A DNA stretch of 64,000 bases from Acridotheres tristis (taxonomy: Eukaryota; Chordata; Aves; Passeriformes; Sturnidae): positions 15,662,501-15,726,500 of the forward strand of contig CM072891.1 in the NCBI GenBank assembly GCA_037013685.1. Direction: 5' to 3'. The notes beneath the pieces were generated by a model. It saw only the letters and a list, made by a program, of their open reading frames with translations, ran no database searches and had not been told where the DNA came from. A program made the position numbers and the translations under genes. Of this stretch, positions 51,501 through 64,000 are shown piece after piece (the stretch's first letter is position 1; every line of letters starts with the position of its first letter).

Positions 51501-54500
51501 TAAAACTCCCTTCCTAGGCGACAGGATGTTCTAAAATTGGTTGGAAGAAATGTTGGCAGTTTACTGCAAATCCTCTGGTGTTCTGTCTCCATAAAGACTA
51601 TTTCCAGTGTTGCTTCTTTCAATGGTTTTTAGTGTTGTACCATGATAGTCAATAAAGTTATTCAGTAAAAAGGTCATAAAACTAGTATTAACCTCAGAGA
51701 CCACAGAATAGAATTAAATCAAACAAGCCAATGACACTGATTACTTCCCATTGGTTTATGAAATGGTGATTTGAGCAGGATAAAAACAACCTGTCTGTGC
51801 AATATACTGCAAGAGCAAAAACCTTTTGCTACTTTTTTAGACATTGAACCCAACACATTTAAAGTATATCTTCAGACTTATATATAAGAATTAGTTGATG
51901 TAGTTTGGTTACAAGTTCTCCCAAATTCAGTGGTGAATGTGACAAAGGTCATTTAGATTCTCTTTTAATCTTGCTCATTTGCATATAAAATAGTTTTGTT
52001 CCAGTCTGATTGCTGGTAAGTTTTGCTAACAAAGGAGGCAATATTTGTGAATACTTCTTGATGTACTCTTGGGCAAATAATGCACCTGATTCATCTTGTT
52101 TGAAGGTTTTTTTTTTTTTGTTGGTGGTGCATGTCCTTCTCAGATAATAATGTTTACAGCAGTTTTGACTATATATAATGTGATTTGATTAATATATGGA
52201 AAACCTCTAAAATCTCTATGGATTACGTTTTGCATGTATGTAATTTTCCCAATACACCTAGGTAAGATTGCTTTCCTTAGAAACATTTATTCAAATGCTA
52301 ATGAAAAGGAAATTTTACTTTAAAGCAAATGAAAAAAGATCTGAGGAGAGTAAGGATCTGAAGACAGAACAGTAAAATCATCATAGTTTTTTTTTAATGG
52401 AGGGTTGTTTGTTATAAAATAAAAAAGGAACTTGACATAAGTTCCAGCTTACTCCTTTCTTGGGACTCTGCTTTAATTGTATATCTATTATCTCAGTAAG
52501 CTTTGCAGGTCACTTGAAGCTGACATGGAGGACACACAAGTGTTTTCTGACACTTGCCACTCCATGTCAAACTGTTCCAAGTGTAGAGCATTAAGTGAAT
52601 AGATTGCACACCTCCCAGAAGACAGGTGCAGTGAGAGAAGAGGTGCTTTTTCTGGAAAAGCAATCTCCCTTGGAGTCCTGCTACCTCTGAGAGAACTTTG
52701 AAACACATGGTATGTTCCCTTCTTCAGATACTCAGTTATGAGCTTTACAGATGTTCCTATTCAGTGTTCAAGAGCTTTCTGAGGTACAATAAAGCCTCCT
52801 CACATCTGTGCCAACACATCTCTCTCCTCAAGAAGCATCTCTCCAGATGTGGTGAGCTTTCTGTGAAGCTGGTGGGACCTGCAGCAGTTTCTCACAGTCA
52901 TGGTCCAGGCTGTGCTACTAATTACTCTCAATATAAACCCAACCTCTTTGCAGAGCCCATGAAGAAATCTTTATTGTATTATGTGGAGTCTTCAAGATAT
53001 TCTTGTCCTCAAAACCTCTCTGATTCCAGTGGTTCCTCATAAAGATACTGAAGTCACCATTCCAGACTTATTCATCTTTGCATGGTCTAGAAACTAACAA
53101 ATAATTTACTTGCACACAAGTGAGGCCAGAGGAATTTCTTTCCTTCCAAACATTCTGAATAAAAGGCATTCATTTGCCATGTGCCTTTGAGTACTGATTG
53201 TTGTTTATGATCCAGTAGATTTCTTTTTGTTCTCAGCTATACAGATTTAGGGTTTTTTATGTGTTCTAGAGCCTTCATTACCTTCAATTACTTTCCCATG
53301 CTTGAACAACCAGTGTTCTTCACTTTAAAAAATTGTTCTTGTACCTTCTACTGTGCTTTGCCTGCAGAAATCAATCATGGTGAAGAAGCAAAGTCAGAAT
53401 CATTTCTTTTGCAGAGCTTATGCTCTACAGGATAAATCTCAGTTTTCCAGGGGAATGATACTTTCGTATTTTTAGAATAGATGTCTCATAAATTGGATAG
53501 TTTCTACAGCACCACTGCTAATCCTAATTTCTGAATCTCATAATTGCAAGGTTAACCATCAATTCGTGCTTCATTTCTGAGGCCCTTTATGGCTGAATTG
53601 CCAGAATAATTTTTTTTTCTTTGTGGGGAAGGGTGGACATGCTATGCACAGAGATACCAACAAATGGGTCTTTGTGCTGTTATACAAATTTGAGGCACCA
53701 TCCACACTTGAGTTTAATCTAAGTTATAACTAAACAGTGTCAACATCTCAAGGTCATCCAAACAGCCTTTATAACTGGATTTATCAGTGATTCCACCTGC
53801 AATGGATCTACAGTATATATATATTTTTGCCCCAGAAAAAGACTGATTTCTGCACTGTCTAATATTTCTGTTCACTGCCATCATTTGATGATATGGATGA
53901 GAAGAAAAGAATCTGCAGCAATCCCATACAATCTGTTGCCCTCAGCATAATGTAGCCTGTTCAGATGAACAAACAGAAGTCCTAGTTTGTCACAGAAGCC
54001 TAAACTGATCATGTCATGACTATTGCCACACCAATTACAGTGAAATAGCAGTTTCTCCTTTGAAATTACTTACCCGGGGGTTGGTTTGTAGATTTCAAAT
54101 CAAGCTGCAGTAAATAAGAAATCATTAGAAGAAAAGAAGGCTTCCTTACAAAGAGGTTTGTCTCCCACTAGCTTCTCAGGTGCTAAAACAGCTTTAGAAA
54201 AAGCTGCTAACTACTCAAACCTTAATTGTAAAGAAGTTCTCAGAGAGAAAAAAATTATTTTGTGGACTTCAGATAAGAATAATGTAAAGTAATAATAATT
54301 ACTTAATAAGGTAAAAAGCTTTTATATTTTCTCTTAAATAAAAGATCATGGTGCACTTTGTGACTTACCTCTTTGTTTCTCTTTACCTCTCCCAAAAGTA
54401 ATTAAAATGAGAAGCTGATGCAAGTAGGCTCCACATATGGTACCCAGAGTGTGCCAGGTGGGCATCCCCATCATGTTCTGAGTCACCACCGAGAAGGAAT

Positions 54501-55549
54501 AGATTCACTAATCTGGAAGCAAGAAAAATGTTTCTGCTCTTCTGTTAAACTCCGGAAAATTAACCAAGAGATTCAATGCAAACTGCTGGTTTCAATGTAA
54601 GCATTGGTGGTCCCTGTATCATTCAAAGATGTGATGAATCAATATAACTTGCCTTATCTGAAGTGATACCTGTCACTTCAGAGCACTGCTACTCTATTAT
54701 GTTCTCTGGGTGTGGCATTCAGAGATCACAATACTGAAGTACTCTAAATCAAGTAAGTAATTTCAGATTAGAACAACTGTCTGGATTTTTATGACCCCCT
54801 TAAATACACAATAGTAAATTACCTGATTGCCTCTGTTAGTTCTAAACGTTGTTGAAAGCCTTCTATGCCCCCTGTCTGTGTAACTGTTTGCTTGTAGAGG
54901 AGATTCCCAAGGGAGAGAGGCAAGAATTTTATACAATTTGCAAAACCAATATAATCAAAATTATTCCTTTCTGTGGTAAATTTCTCCATGGCATTTATTT
55001 AAGTACTGTTTCATGCTTTAATTTTGATTTTTCCGGTGGTTTGAATTTACAGAGAGTATCTTGTCTAACAAAGGTCATAGCCTAGACTTGAGATTTTTTT
55101 TTGCTAGTAAACATGTTATCTGTGGTGTAATGCAAGAATGAAAAGGACAATTTTCCCTTGGTCAAATAATTCACTAGGAAAAAAAAATAATTCCACAAAG
55201 TAAGTATATGAACCTCTGAAAGTGGCATGACTCAAGTACTGCTTTGAGTTTTTTACAGGGAAAGTGTGTTAAAAGAAATTATTAAAGAAGTTAGGATGCA
55301 GGTAAAGCATACAGATGCACTAGAACAGCTAGTATATTTGGAAAAAACTAGTGTGTTTGGGTGACTTATTTGGGCACACAAGAGGGTTTTGGGAGCAAGT
55401 CTTTTATGACTTTTATCAAATGCAAAAGAATTTTCCAAACTGTAACTTCTGAAGACCAGTGTGTTTTTTACCAGCTTCTTCAGAGTATGTGCTTAAGTCT
55501 GCCAAAAGCAGGAGCTGTGAATGTGTTCACTTGAGTGCACACTGAGATC
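45506..55549. other. Anonymous unique DNA
   Basis: About 10 kb with no recognised gene, RNA or transposon. Notable patches: a purine tract with a G run near 46308-46328; a repeat-free stretch at 46385-46600; a GC-richer stretch at 48100-48330; a repeat-free stretch at 48360-48690. Pyrimidine-rich (CT)n pieces occur near 50748-50770. A 114-codon frame at 52698-53042 opens on TTG and overlaps minus-strand frames at 52488-52708; no domain is recognised. Confidence 0.5.
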
Positions 55550-55616
55550 ACACCCTGCTCTTTGCAGAGGAGGTGGACCGATGACTTTCCAACCCACTCT
55601 ATTCTATGATTCTGTA
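55550..55616 (+). mobile_element. Short CR1 LINE 3' tail
   Basis: The stretch 'aggaggtggaccgatgactttccaaccca' followed by 'ctattctatgattctgt' resembles the last 60-70 bp of a plus-strand CR1 (consensus-like ggttggactagatgacc...ccttccaacc, then the ATTCTATG tail), with part of the middle deleted. The tail has two repeat units. The left edge is uncertain; similarity may start anywhere from 55540 to 55565. Confidence 0.7.
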
Positions 55617-58225
55617 GATTCCACTTGAGTCCACTTGCACTTTTCACATGAAGCTCTATGTAGCTGAGGCTGTTGACTTCAAATTCTGATACTTGATAGC
55701 AATAAAACAGGAAAAGGTTTCTATAAATTGGACTAGTTAGACATTTCTCAAAGCAGTTCTATATTTCTACGTTTCATTTCAGCAAGTCATTCAAAATATT
55801 CCATCCCTGTCTTTACAGAGTTGATGTTCACTGGTAATTATGATTGCCTTTGCTCACCACCTCCTTTGCTGTATTCAGAATGGTAATATAAGGATTTGTA
55901 AAACACATTATGAAATGGTGATGTCTCTTGGATGCTACTTAAAATGAAATCATCATGAAACTTAGACAGCATCTGAAATGTTCTTTTTTGTTTTGGAAAT
56001 TTTGAGAAACATTAGCAGAGAAGGAATTTAGGAAAGAGCAGATGTCCATGATTATACATCAGGAGGAATCAAATTAAAGCATACAAAAAGATTTTTACCT
56101 TGTCCAAATGAAGCTGTGAAGAAATGTGTTTGAAGAATGTAGCAGAGCTGTTTGGCCCTTCTAAACTTTTCCAATATATGACTTCCTTTCATTCTGGGAG
56201 TTCAGGGAGGACTCTCAGAATCAGAGCTACAGTTCTGAGAAATCCTGAAAGGAAAGGTTTTGCCCAACTCTGAACTGTGGGACTGTATTGGGAAAGAGAA
56301 TGAAGCTCTGGGAAAGATGTTGAAGAAAAAACTCTCCAGAAAGTTCAGAGTGGCATGTGAGAATAGCATGGAGGGCATGGAAAAGGTAAGGCTGCTTTGG
56401 AGCAGGTGTATTTCTGTGTCTGCACAGGACTCCTGTGCAAGCAGGTGAGGGCTGCCATGTCAAGGCCTTCTCTTGAGATAAGTGGAGGTTTCTGAGATAG
56501 CCTGGCAAGTCAGAAGGAAAACCTGTCCCACCTCCATGTCTGTTCAGATGGGAGTGGAGAGCTCGGAAAAAGCCTCTGGAAGGCCTGGGTGTCACCTGGG
56601 AATGAAGACATCTCTGAAGGAAAGACAGGCATTTGAAGAACAGGCATTTGAGCTGATGCCTGCTGCAAAGAATTTCATCTCTGTGTACCTGTTCTGCTAC
56701 CTCTGAAGAAATGTTATTTATATGAGTCACCTGAAATCAGACTGTCACAGCAGCCACGAGAATAATCATGGAATAAGCACTAGAGACTGAAGGAGGAAGT
56801 AAGGAATAGGTACCTTGATCTGTTGAGATGCTTCTAAACCAGAATATACAAATAGTTAAAGATCTACATTCCAAGCAAAAAGCAACTGCTTAGCTTCTAC
56901 TGGTGTTGAGCTAAAGATAACAGTGAGGAAGAACTGTATGCAATGCAAGGAAAAGATGTCTTCATGTTGATAGTAGAATGTTAGCAAAGTAATTGATGCA
57001 TATTGCATCAAATGATTCACTAAAATAACACTAGACAAAACATTGAAAATATGTCTGCATTTATGGGGAGATGAAATTAATGATCCAACATCAAGAATTT
57101 CCCTACCAGGTTCTTATTGACACAAACTGCTTCAGAAGTCTGCATGCATCTTTGTAAATTATCTAAAATATCCTTTTCCTAACTAAAGCAACCGGCTCAG
57201 TGCATCTCATCTGCAACATTTGCAGTGGATTTAGTGGGACTCCTGGGACTATCTCCCATCTGAAAAGCTTGCTGTGCCATTACAACCACGAGAAATTGGC
57301 ATGAATCTTCATTACTTGGTCCAAATTTTTAAGCTAAGTCTTCTAAACACATGATTTCACTCAAAATATAGCATGATTCAAAATACATCGTTTCTGTGAT
57401 ATTTTCACCACAAGTACTACCTTAGTGATTATTTTTTAATCTGTATTTGTAAATATTCAGGATTCTGAAACTAGGTTCATATATAGAGAGAGTTTCTGTG
57501 GCTGTTCAAAAGAATCAAAGGACCAATATAGTTTCTTGAGTTGTGTGTGGTAGTGCAGTGACATCTGAGCCAGAGCCAAAACTGAGATCGTACTGTGAAA
57601 AGAAAAAATTATCACTTAATAACTAAGAAATGTCTGAATCATGCTTCAAAAAGAATTAAGTACAAAAATATAATTTAAAAAGTTTTAACATATGTCAGTC
57701 AGTAAAATAATATGAAATACAATTTAAAGGAAGAGAAGTTAGGTATACTTCCCTGCCACCCACAAACAGAATGAAAGAGGATAATCAGAATATATAATTA
57801 GTAGCAAGAGAGGTACACTCATTACTTTCATGAAATCTAAAATGAAATCCTGATTAAGACTTATAATTAATGCTTTTCAAACAGTGATTTGCAAATCCTA
57901 TTTATTTTATGCAAAAAAATATTCTAATTGATCTTAACTCTTCCGTTTGTTCTGGATTCACTTGCAGCTTTCTATCTGGAAAATAACTCATAGTTAAAGA
58001 TGCCATAAAAATTTTATCCATCTCCTTTCCACGTCAGTATTCTCTATATTTTGCAACAGGGATGTCAGGAATTTGAGAAAGAAAGAATTGCAAAGTTGTT
58101 TTTTTGTCTAACTAGCATTTAGTAGATAAAATAATTCCTAAACTTTTTTTTAAAGCTCCTGTTTTATGCCTTAAGTTTTCCTTTAATTCCTTGGAAATGA
58201 CAATTTGAGTGGCCACTGAAGGAGT
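55617..58225. other. Anonymous unique DNA between CR1 copies
   Basis: A stop-poor, GC-richer patch at 56227-56730 gives a 167-codon minus-strand frame with no ATG anywhere in it (it opens on GTG), plus shorter frames on the plus strand. A 15-16-bp direct repeat, 'caggcatttgaRgaa'-like, occurs at about 56626-56652. I recognise no protein or transposon. The stretch 57180-57360 is repeat-free and of balanced composition. Confidence 0.5.
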
Positions 58226-58415
58226 TTTTTACAAGGAGGGAGGTGAAATGCTGCCACAGGTTGCCCAAAGAGGAAGCAGAAATTCCAGCTCTGGAAGCAT
58301 TCAGGGTCATGTTGGATATGAACAACACCATGTAGCTGAAGATGTCCCTGCAGAGGGGCTTGATGATGTTAGAGGACCTTTAAATCTCCCATTCAACACA
58401 GCTGTTCTGTGATTT
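58226..58415 (+). mobile_element. CR1 LINE 3'-end fragment, about 190 bp
   Basis: The order of landmarks fits a plus-strand CR1 3' end: 'gaggtgaaatgctgccacaggttgcccaaagagg', then 'attccagctctggaagcattcagggtcatgttgg', 'gcagaggggcttgatgatgttagaggacc' and a tail ending 'tgttctgtgattt'. It is diverged and 5' truncated; nothing of the reverse transcriptase frame remains. The 67-codon plus frame here (58209-58412) is an artefact of the repeat. Confidence 0.87.
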
Positions 58416-59654
58416 AATGAAAAATGAAAATTACGTTGAGACTGATTTTAGTGGCTTAGAAAATCTTCACCAGTTGTAACAGAACATAAAAGCATCTAAG
58501 CACTGTGAGTTTATTGGAGGCAGGGGTGGGTGAGGCTGGTGAATTACAAAGTTCCAGTTCTGTCCAGGTAGCATTTCCCTGAGAAAGTCTGGGAATATTA
58601 TAATATTTTCAGTTGCTGTGTTATACAATTTCTACAAGTTCAGAGTGATCTGGCAGTTTTCAAAACATTTTTTTTTTTGTGGCTGAAAATGGTTTTTGGA
58701 TTTTTTTCCCTGACATTTTATCTTATGTATTGTCTTGCCTATTACTTAGACAAACAACTTTTCATGCAGGAAATTGTGCATGCATTATTTTCCTTTCTCT
58801 TACTTCATGATCAGGAGAATAAAATGAATGCACACAGCCAGTCACACGATAAAGTACTTGAAGGTCAGGTGGGATATGTTTCTTGTATACAGGATGAAGT
58901 TTTCCTTATTTTACTCTTGGTGTCATGCCCACAACAATAAGCAGCTTTAAAAATTGACAGATTTATCATCTTGACATGCAATTTTCTGGGTAACTTTTCC
59001 AAAGCTGTGGTTAAGCTATGAAGCTATTTCTATTTGGAAAAATAAACTGATTATGATGATGTACAGAATTTTTTACTATATTCAATTTTTTTCCTGAGTT
59101 CTAACCTTGGTCTGTGATACTGAGGATATTAAATTCCTGGGGCTGATAATTATGCTCAGTGCTTAAGAACTGGAGAAAAAAGTCATGGTGCTGTATTGAT
59201 GGTGTTGAAAATAGTGAGATTTAGTCAATCTTTGGAGCAAGGATTTGAAGCCTTAGTGAATGGAATGCTTTCTCTAGACAAAAATTATCATTTTAAAAGT
59301 TGGTAACATACTGCATATGGAAAATTATAAAACTATGGGTGATGAGGTAAATAGGAGAAAGGTGTAAAATGGGGAACTGTCTATTGGAATATAGAATATT
59401 TTCATGGAATTCATAACCATGAAAATCCAAGCAGTCAGGTTTAAAAATCAGTGGTGAAATGTGACATATATATTTTTTGCCTTATAAACGATTAAAGCTG
59501 AGTAATTATTTTGAAACAGCTTTACAGAGAACCAGACATTTTACTTTTCAGAAAGACTGTCATTTCAGGAGAGATTAACCTGATTGTGTATAGCCCAAAG
59601 TATTAAAGTCAACACAGAGAAATTGTGACAAGTTTGCAACTCTTCTCATGTCTG
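58416..59654. other. Anonymous AT-rich unique DNA
   Basis: No gene is recognised. An 87-codon plus frame at 58677-58940 opens on GTG after a T run and translates to Phe/Leu-rich sequence early on, as T-rich DNA does. Nothing else is seen. Confidence 0.5.
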
Positions 59655-59799
59655 TCTACTCCATCCCTGGAAAAGTCCCAAAAACGGGAACGTGGAATTT
59701 CACAATACAGTTCAGTGGGCATGATGGTATTAGTTAAAAAAAAAGGACTTGATGATCTTGGATGTCTTTTCCAACTTTACTGATTCTATGATTCTATGA
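59655..59799 (+). mobile_element. CR1 LINE 3'-end fragment, with intact tail
   Basis: Begins near 'ctccatccctgg' and follows a CR1 subfamily 3' end: 'cagttcagtgggcatgatgg', 'ggacttgatgatcttggatg', 'tcttttccaactttactg', then 'attctatgattctatga'. Two full tail repeats are preserved. A different CR1 subfamily end follows directly at 59800. An A run of about 10 near 59737-59746 replaces part of the expected sequence. Confidence 0.9.
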
Positions 59800-59926
59800 A
59801 ATGTTCAAGGCCAGGTTGAATGGAGATTTGAGCAACCTGGTCTAGTTAAAGGTGTCCCTACTACTGGCAGGGGGGTTGGAACAAGGTCACCTTAAAAGTC
59901 CCTTTCACCCCAAACCATTCTATGGC
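59800..59926 (+). mobile_element. CR1 LINE 3'-end fragment joined to previous CR1
   Basis: Follows the widespread CR1 3' end closely: 'tgttcaaggccaggttgaat', 'gagcaacctggtctagttaa', 'ggtgtccctactactggcag', 'gggggttggaacaaggtcac', 'caaaccattctatggc'. It is on the plus strand, 5' truncated, and starts immediately after the tail of the preceding copy. Only one tail repeat unit is left. The sequence differs from the upstream copy, so this is two insertions of different subfamilies and not a duplication of one. Confidence 0.93.
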
Positions 59927-62900
59927 TATAAAGGGGAAACTGGCTTTATGAAAATAAGTATGGACCAGCAAAATAAATTAATTTACCATTAGGGATGTTA
60001 GATGAAGCAGGTTAATATTATGCTGGCTAATTTTCAGTGACACTTCAGGAAATGTCTTTTGTTCTGTGTCCTTTTCTTGGGGACTGGAGTGGGTGAAGAA
60101 GTTCTATGAACTGAACCAAACTCCTAATGAAAGAGGAAAACTGTTTAAACTTCTCACAATGACAAAAAGTCAGAGGACAGTTCAAACACAACAAGCTCCA
60201 TAAACTCAATCAGTTGTGAGTTTGTACAAGGGCAGACTCTGAGTGCAGCCATCCATTTCTCCTTTTCATCTCTTTCTGAAGGACAGAGGCAAGGAAGGGG
60301 GATCCTATCTATCACTAAAAGTTATGGTGAATTTTAGAAAGTGCTATTCTGTGTGATTTCTTTGCAAACCACACAAAGCCTGCAGTATTCTTATGCTGGA
60401 CAGTCCTACCTTTCAAACAAGCAGTGGGCAAGAGTTAATGCTGCCTTTCAATCTCTCGGGTTATGTCTGCAACTGAGCTTGAAATAAATTGCTCAGTGGA
60501 TGAACAAAGGACTCAATTCTCCTGGGCTAGCAACCTAGCACTCTTCTCAAGTACAGAAGTCAAATATAAAACAAAGAAATCAAACAGCTGTAAGACCTGA
60601 TAAAGTGCAAGCTGAAATAGGAGACCCAGAGGACTGCAAGTATGATACAGCAAGCAAAGTATCATTCTCATATGAGTAGTGCATCATGTCAACTGTGTTA
60701 CTGCCAAGACAGGAAAAGGTAAGCGGGTAAGAACACTTTGAAAAGAATGAAATAAAAAAAACCTCCTAATCAGAAAACCAACCTCCTTTTTGTTGTTGAA
60801 GGTACAGGTGTATATATATATATATATAAATATTTAATAAAGAAATCAAGCTTTAAAATAAGCTGATATAAGGTCAAAAGGATTTACTAGCCTAGGTTAC
60901 TTCCTGTATCTGTACTTGTGCAATGTAGATATGGCTGTAAAACAAGCCAGGGAAAATTCCAGCTATCCAGAAAACTACCAAGTTGGCTTTCTGCATATCA
61001 TCAGTGGTAGTACAGGAAGAGTAAAATCCTTCCACTGAGGAGTTGGACTTAGGGAGCGTAGTGAATCAGGTTTGATGCTAAATAGCCTATTTTATTAATG
61101 TGAAGCTTGTTGTCTGACCTGACTGCAGCTCTTTTCAGCTCAGCCTGCAAAGGGCTGTGCACTCCTGTGCTGCATCCTGGAGTCTGGCAGGCAGGCAGTG
61201 GACCTTCACCTCTTGCCTTCTATTTCTGATTCATCAGAAGACTGGTAAGGTTGCAGCTTACTCACTTGAATATGTAGACTGTAATTAATCTGTTAACCTT
61301 CGGAGACAAAGCAGAAATGATCTAATGCTGATGTGTCTGTAAAAGTGTATAAGCAGCTTAAATTTAGAGTGCAAGGTTAATGTCCAGCAAACTGATGAAA
61401 TAAACTGGCTATCCTTGAAAAGTAATTCACTTAAATGTTTTTAAGCCCTCAATCCCATCAACATCTGCCTTATTCAAATCTGATAAGAATGCTGGAATGT
61501 TCACTTCATTTAGTGCAATAAAGACTAATCCTGAACTGATTTATGATGAGAATAATTTAAAAACCTGACCTTTTGGTACTGCTGCATTCTAGTCAAAACG
61601 AATTTACACTGACAGCGGATTCTCTTCTAAATGGTTCAAAAGCATTGCAAAGAGCAAAAAGATGAAATGGCTTACCTGAATGCCATTTAGATCTTTATCT
61701 TTCCATTTCCATCTTCCACTAAACCATGCTGAAATTTTCTTGAAGCTTGGATAACTATAGATAAACTATGTTTTTTTTTTGTCTCTAGTCAGCACCACTT
61801 ATGCTTGCTGTTAGTGTGACCAAGTTCTTTAAGCCTGACAACAGAAACAGTTCAACTCTGTGAATATAAAAATATATTTAAATTAAGCTCTTTAGGGAAT
61901 TTTTTATGCAACTAAGTTTAAATGTTTATTTTTTTTTCTTTTTTTTTCAGGCCTTATTCAGATATCACTTGTTTGTTGGAATTGTACTGGCTTCATACAT
62001 CTCAAATTAGATCAGAATCAGATCAATCAGCTTTTGAAAAGGAAAATTTTATTTCCTTGCACACAGGGTCCAAATACATTGTGGTACCATCATAAATGAG
62101 AAAAAAAATGAATTTAAAAAAGAGAACTGGAATTAATTAATAATGATGTAGGTAAAGCCTAGCACCAACATTTTTCACCAATTAGAAATATCTTGAGCAA
62201 CTGATTGGCCTTGTATAAGTTTATTCCTGTATATCTTTGGGATTATGCTAGTATGATTACATCAGCATTTAGAAGACTACAGCAGCACTTACCCAGTTAA
62301 GGGAAATTTTTATAAAGGGACAAAGGAAGAGCAAATAGGTACCTTACATATTTCAATGATTCTTTTCTATTACAAGTTTTTTTAAGCCAAATATGGTATA
62401 AGGATCTTTTCCCTCAAGACTAGTTGAGACCGCTGAAGGGAGACAAGTTCTTTGCATTAAATGCTAAAGAGCAATATTATATGAAAGGTCCACTCACAAT
62501 TGCAGTCAGAGATGCAAAGAAAGACTATTTTTTTAAATTACACTGAATTATTGGGTTGGAGACACCAGCAGCCAGGAGTTCTAAGTTACAGGAGACATGC
62601 CTTTTATATAAAAACAGTCAAATCCTTTAATTTTTATACCCCATTTTTAAGTTTTATAAATTCTTTATGCCATGTAGAAGCTTTAGTCAGATACTGATAT
62701 AGAATGTCAAATTTTGATTGCAGTTTTTTGGAGGGAACTATCATACAAATATGAGTAACTTAAAAGACATTTGGACTTCCAGTGGGAAAAAACCCTTCTC
62801 TCTGTATTTACTCAAAACCAGAAATTTTGTTCTAATCATCAAACATTCATGAATGTTTATTCTTGACTTTGTATGATTGAAGTTATTTAAAAGTAGAATC

Positions 62901-64000
62901 CTAGAAAGAGGAGTGAAGCTTAAGTGTATATGGAGAGATATTTGTAAACTGAGTGGTCTTATGAATTATAGATTGATCCAATCTAATTCCTGAATGTAAT
63001 ATATTTTTAGATACACAGATTGGAGAATCATGTCAATGTCAAATTGTGTCTGTAAGAAAATTCTAAGCCCAAATTTTGCATTACTTGTTGCATCTGAGTT
63101 ATAATTCTGGGAATGTACCAAACTCACTTTTTAGTGGGACCTTGCCTCTGTGGTTCTTCCTGTGGTTACCCTTACCTCTCCTGAGAGAAAAACCAACAAC
63201 TGGAATAATAAAACACTTTAGTCAGAGGCTGATAAACTTGTTACATAGAATTTTTATTTGAATTATTTGACTGACTTATGAAAGCTTTTAATCTATAGAA
63301 CACTTAATAGGAGTACATATATCATATTTTTCCTAATATAAAGGCTTACCAGCAAGTGTTCTCATGATTTATTTAATAACAGCTGGCTTTGTTGTAGAAA
63401 GTTATAGGGTTGCATTCAGTTTAGGTACACACTCAGTGCTGACCTCGTGGATAAGGTAGAATTATTGCAGATAGGTTGGACTGTACTGTTAGATTAAAGA
63501 CTAGTCAAATGTTATATTTAAACTTTAATACTTCTCAAAGTCAACTGTGTCCATAAATTTTGCTCACTTCTAGGACCATCTTTTCCACCTATACCCACCA
63601 ATCCTCCCTTTTCCTCATCCTGTTAGCCAGAGGCTCATTTGCTTCATGGTCATTTAGTTTTCTCAGCTGAGTGTACAGGAAGGGAGGTTCCTATGTGTGT
63701 GCTCTTTTGTGATATGTTTAAGCTCCAGAGAGTAAAATGATCAATTTCCAGATCAGATGTAGAAGGCTCTCAAACAAGCCAGCTCATAGAAAGCTCCTAA
63801 CTGCTTACACAGAGCACAGATACAAACATATACCTCTCGTAGCTCTTTCCTTGCAGCCTCAGTGTTGGGGAAGATACATATTTGGTGGCATATTTTGGGA
63901 ACATTTAATTTCCCCACCAGCTCTGACCAACAGAGCTCCCAGGGAAGTAATGATTTGAGACTTGAGCAAAAAAGTCCTGTCTTTTGGTGTTAGTGCTGTG
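59927..64000. other. Anonymous AT-rich unique DNA to window end
   Basis: No gene is recognised. All frames are below 75 codons. A TA microsatellite lies at 60811-60828, and a long pyrimidine tract ending in CAG at 61928-61950 looks like a 3' splice site. The sequence at 62100-64000 is AT-rich, with no repeat family that I can identify. Confidence 0.5.
60811..60828. repeat. (TA)9 microsatellite
   Basis: Nine uninterrupted TA units, followed by AT-rich sequence 'aatatttaataaag'. It is self-complementary and likely length-variable. Confidence 0.95.

Noticed and set aside
56227..56730. 167-codon minus-strand open frame as a gene
   Set aside because: It opens on GTG and contains no ATG at all, overlaps open frames on the plus strand in a locally GC-rich patch, and matches no family I know.
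1..64000. CRISPR array, prophage, operon or other prokaryotic system
   Set aside because: No regularly spaced repeats, no dense gene array and no ribosome-binding-site pattern; CR1 and the ERV LTR place the DNA in a bird genome.

Overview
The window looks like about 64 kb of gene-poor, AT-rich nuclear DNA from a bird. Two things point to a bird. Several fragments carry the 3' end of CR1 LINEs, including their diagnostic ATTCTATG-type tail. A near-complete solo-type LTR matches a family I remember as common in bird genomes (TGTCCTG...ggggttaaactgtgaca ends). No fragment points to bacterial, plasmid or phage DNA: there are no operons, no long ATG-started reading frames and no ribosome-binding-site pattern. 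I cannot name the species or the chromosome.

Layout. 1-19.9 kb is mostly anonymous AT-rich DNA holding one CR1 tail (3.84-4.00 kb), a T/G-rich tract (8.75-8.88 kb), the longest open frame (10.17-10.71 kb, minus) and a tandem duplication of about 102 bp (15.15-15.36 kb). A CR1 copy of about 750 bp on the minus strand follows at 19.88-20.63 kb. 20.6-37.1 kb has only simple repeats (a 41-base T run, an A/C-rich tract, an AAAT microsatellite). 37.15-38.41 kb is the most structured part: a GC-rich block with a 20-bp minisatellite, then a roughly 570-bp endogenous retrovirus LTR on the plus strand with TATA box and poly(A) signal. 38.4-55.5 kb is anonymous. 55.5-60 kb holds four CR1 3' ends, all on the plus strand, two of them joined head to tail. 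60-64 kb has a TA microsatellite and a splice-acceptor-like site.

I recognise no protein-coding gene, rRNA, tRNA, snRNA or CRISPR array. The longest reading frames are 182, 181, 167 and 148 codons (the last with one stop). Several open on GTG or TTG and are not conventional vertebrate CDSs. The window is best read as intergenic or deep intronic sequence whose recognisable content is retroelement relics plus simple repeats. Any regulatory or exonic role for the unique DNA would have to be shown by comparative alignment or RNA data, and I see no coherent undescribed system here.
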